A stretch of 64,000 nucleotides of DNA from Clostridium_B lapidicellarium (GTDB taxonomy: Bacteria; Bacillota; Clostridia; Clostridiales; Clostridiaceae), in contig NZ_JBGFFE010000006.1 of the NCBI RefSeq assembly GCF_041224415.1, positions 1 through 64,000 on the forward strand. Direction: 5' to 3'. This document shows, piece after piece, positions 62,711 to 64,000 of this stretch (the stretch's first letter is position 1; the number at the start of each line of letters is the position of its first letter). A model generated the notes under the pieces. That model made no database searches, was not told the origin of the DNA, and saw only the letters and a list, made by a program, of their open reading frames with translations. Position numbers and translations under genes: made by a program.

Positions 62711-62798
62711 TTTTGTACATTTGAACATTCAGTTATTATATGTTATCATATAATATATACTATTGTATAATAATAATTTAATCTAGGAGGCATTATTT

Positions 62799-63329
62799 AT
62801 GTTAAGCAAAAGATTAGAAAAAGCTATAAACGATCAGATAAACTTTGAATACTATTCTGCCAATATCTATCTAGCCATGGAGGCATATTTTGCAAAACAA
62901 AATTTAAACGGATTTGTTAACTTTTTTAAGGTTCAAATACAGGAAGAAAATTTCCACGCGTCAAAATTCTTTGACTACCTAAATCAAGTAGGTGCCAACA
63001 TAACAATAAAGGGATTCCCTGATCCAAAAAATGATTACAAATCACCTCTTGAAGTCTTTGAAGCTGCTTTAAAGCATGAACAAATAGTAACTTCAAGAAT
63101 CAACAATTTAATGTCCATAGCTAATGAAGATAAGGATTTTGCTTCAATAGCTTTGCTACAGTGGTTTGTAAATGAACAGGTGGAGGAAGAAGATACATTT
63201 AACAATGCCATCCAGACATTAAAAAGGATAGGTGACAATCCAGCTGCACTTTATCTATATGATCAGGAACTTTCATCTAGAACTTTCGTACCGCCTACAA
63301 ATACGCCATCTGCAGGTCAGAATCAATAA
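62799..63329 (+). CDS. ftn: Non-heme ferritin
   Basis: Iron storage and oxidative-stress protein forming a 24-mer cage. 176 residues with the four-helix diiron layout: Glu in INFEYYSANIYLAME, EENFHASKF and QWFVNEQVEEE. AGGAGG SD. The upstream gap is too A+T-rich to call a PerR or Fur box. Its terminator is shared with the converging dehydrogenase gene. Confidence 0.95.
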   Translation: MLSKRLEKAINDQINFEYYSANIYLAMEAYFAKQNLNGFVNFFKVQIQEENFHASKFFDYLNQVGANITIKGFPDPKNDYKSPLEVFEAALKHEQIVTSRINNLMSIANEDKDFASIALLQWFVNEQVEEEDTFNNAIQTLKRIGDNPAALYLYDQELSSRTFVPPTNTPSAGQNQ

Positions 63330-63345
63330 ATATTTTCAACTATTA

Positions 63346-63392
63346 AAGATAAACTGCAGAGAATTAATTCATTATTCTCTGCAGTTTATCTT
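63346..63392. terminator. Bidirectional terminator between ferritin and dehydrogenase
   Basis: Perfect 19-bp arms (63346-63364, 63374-63392) around a 9-nt loop; TTAATTTTAA follows on the plus side and A/T-rich sequence on the other. Confidence 0.85.
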
Positions 63393-63411
63393 AATTTTAA
63401 ATTACAAATAC

Positions 63412-64000
63412 TTAATATCCTTTATATATATTCACTATATTATTAAGCTTGTTTCCCGATACATATCTTTTTAAATTATCATACATCATATCAAATCTTC
63501 TAGCGTCAACTTTTTCAGATATCCAAGAATTATGAGGTGTTATTATCACATTTTCAAATTCCCAAAGGGGACTTTCCACATCCAAAGGTTCCTTTTCCAC
63601 CACATCTAGGGCAGCACCCGCTATCTTGCCATTTTTCACATTTTCTATAAAAGCTCCTTCGTCCATTATTGAACCTCTTGCTGTATTTACCACATAGACT
63701 CCGTTTTTCATAGCTTCAAAAGCAGTATTATCTATTAAATGCCATGTTTTTTTAGTATATGGAATAGTTATAACAACTATATCGCACAGTTTCAACATGT
63801 CATTCATATTTTCTGTAGAAAAGCATCTATTAAAATAGGGAACTTCCCTGCCTCTGGTATTCAGCCCCAAGATTTTCACACCAAATCCCGTAAGTCTCCT
63901 GGCAGCTTCTGTAGCTATACTTCCGGTACCAATAAACCCAACAGTTCTTCCGTACAGTTCAAGTATACCGGTATCCATTTTCCATAGCTTTTCCTGCTGA
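63412..64000 (-). CDS. D-2-hydroxyacid dehydrogenase, partial at the right edge
   Basis: The frame stays open from the window edge (in-frame residues QQEKLWK before Met at 63978), so this is the C-terminal part of a longer protein. Present: the NAD-binding loop GFIGTGSIA, ARG in VVNTARGS (catalytic Arg helix region), ALDVVEKEPL (catalytic Glu) and TPHNSW (catalytic His). Resembles phosphoglycerate/hydroxypyruvate-type dehydrogenases. Substrate domain lies outside, so specificity cannot be named. Confidence 0.9.
   Translation of the reverse strand, partial: QQEKLWKMDTGILELYGRTVGFIGTGSIATEAARRLTGFGVKILGLNTRGREVPYFNRCFSTENMNDMLKLCDIVVITIPYTKKTWHLIDNTAFEAMKNGVYVVNTARGSIMDEGAFIENVKNGKIAGAALDVVEKEPLDVESPLWEFENVIITPHNSWISEKVDARRFDMMYDNLKRYVSGNKLNNIVNIYKGY

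Noticed and set aside
62711..62798. Possible PerR/Fur box upstream of ferritin
   Set aside because: The region is nearly pure A/T and no clear 7-1-7 palindrome is present; matches would be expected by chance.

Overview
The window looks like chromosomal DNA of a low-G+C, spore-forming, anaerobic Firmicute, most likely Clostridium sensu stricto (C. kluyveri / C. ljungdahlii / C. tyrobutyricum neighbourhood; a judgement from gene content and style, not a database match). The evidence is the strong A+T bias, frequent TTG/GTG starts behind strong Shine-Dalgarno (SD) sequences, many sporulation genes (spoIIE, spoVB, spoVT, spoVG, yabP, yabQ, gerMN-type), T-box controlled aminoacyl-tRNA synthetases, an [FeFe]-hydrogenase-like protein and an H-NOX chemoreceptor. 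I saw no phage, insertion sequence, transposon or CRISPR array.

Positions 1-36 kb are almost wholly minus-strand and hold the conserved origin-proximal clostridial housekeeping/sporulation block. Read in the direction of transcription (high to low coordinate) it runs purR, spoVG (with a sigma-H-type promoter), glmU-prs, a two-component system, htrA, pth, mfd, prsA, spoVT, spoVB, mazG, hup, rqcP-yabP-yabQ-divIC, an S1-domain gene, a tRNA cluster (Leu, four tandem initiator fMet copies, elongator Met), spoIIE, tilS-hpt-ftsH, a thioesterase, coaX-dusB, greA-lysS, tRNA-Asn, T-box-glyS and murD. Between murD and glyS lies a 466-bp gap with a probable plus-strand small RNA carrying two UCCCC motifs and, next to it, a G+C-rich nested inverted repeat.

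Positions 36-64 kb are mixed in orientation and more accessory: murC and a small membrane protein whose SD is buried in a hairpin; tRNA-Pro; an [FeFe]-hydrogenase-like protein; HAD and SH3-like proteins; two radical-SAM proteins; a lipoprotein; a YkvI-type transporter; an XRE/S24-like regulator followed by an H-NOX methyl-accepting chemotaxis protein; murI; an extended glutamine synthetase; a 2H phosphoesterase; a DUF1540 peptide; murA; a YycJ-type hydrolase; a GerMN lipoprotein; a SEC-C protein; a DUF4434 surface protein; T-box-asnS; a dUTPase-family protein with substituted metal ligands; a DMT transporter; a LysR regulator; a subtilisin-like protease; ferritin; and a 2-hydroxyacid dehydrogenase running off the right edge.

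Functional threads: cell-wall precursors (murA, murC, murD, murI, glmU), translation (glyS, lysS, asnS, tRNAs, pth, tilS, dusB, rqcP), the sporulation programme, protein quality control (ftsH, htrA, prsA) and gas/redox sensing (H-NOX receptor, hydrogenase-like protein, ferritin). The most interesting items are the candidate small RNA, the H-NOX receptor with a complete oxygen-binding distal pocket paired with a regulator that lacks the S24 serine, the degenerate dUTPase, the hydrogenase-like protein, and two unusual translation-initiation regions.
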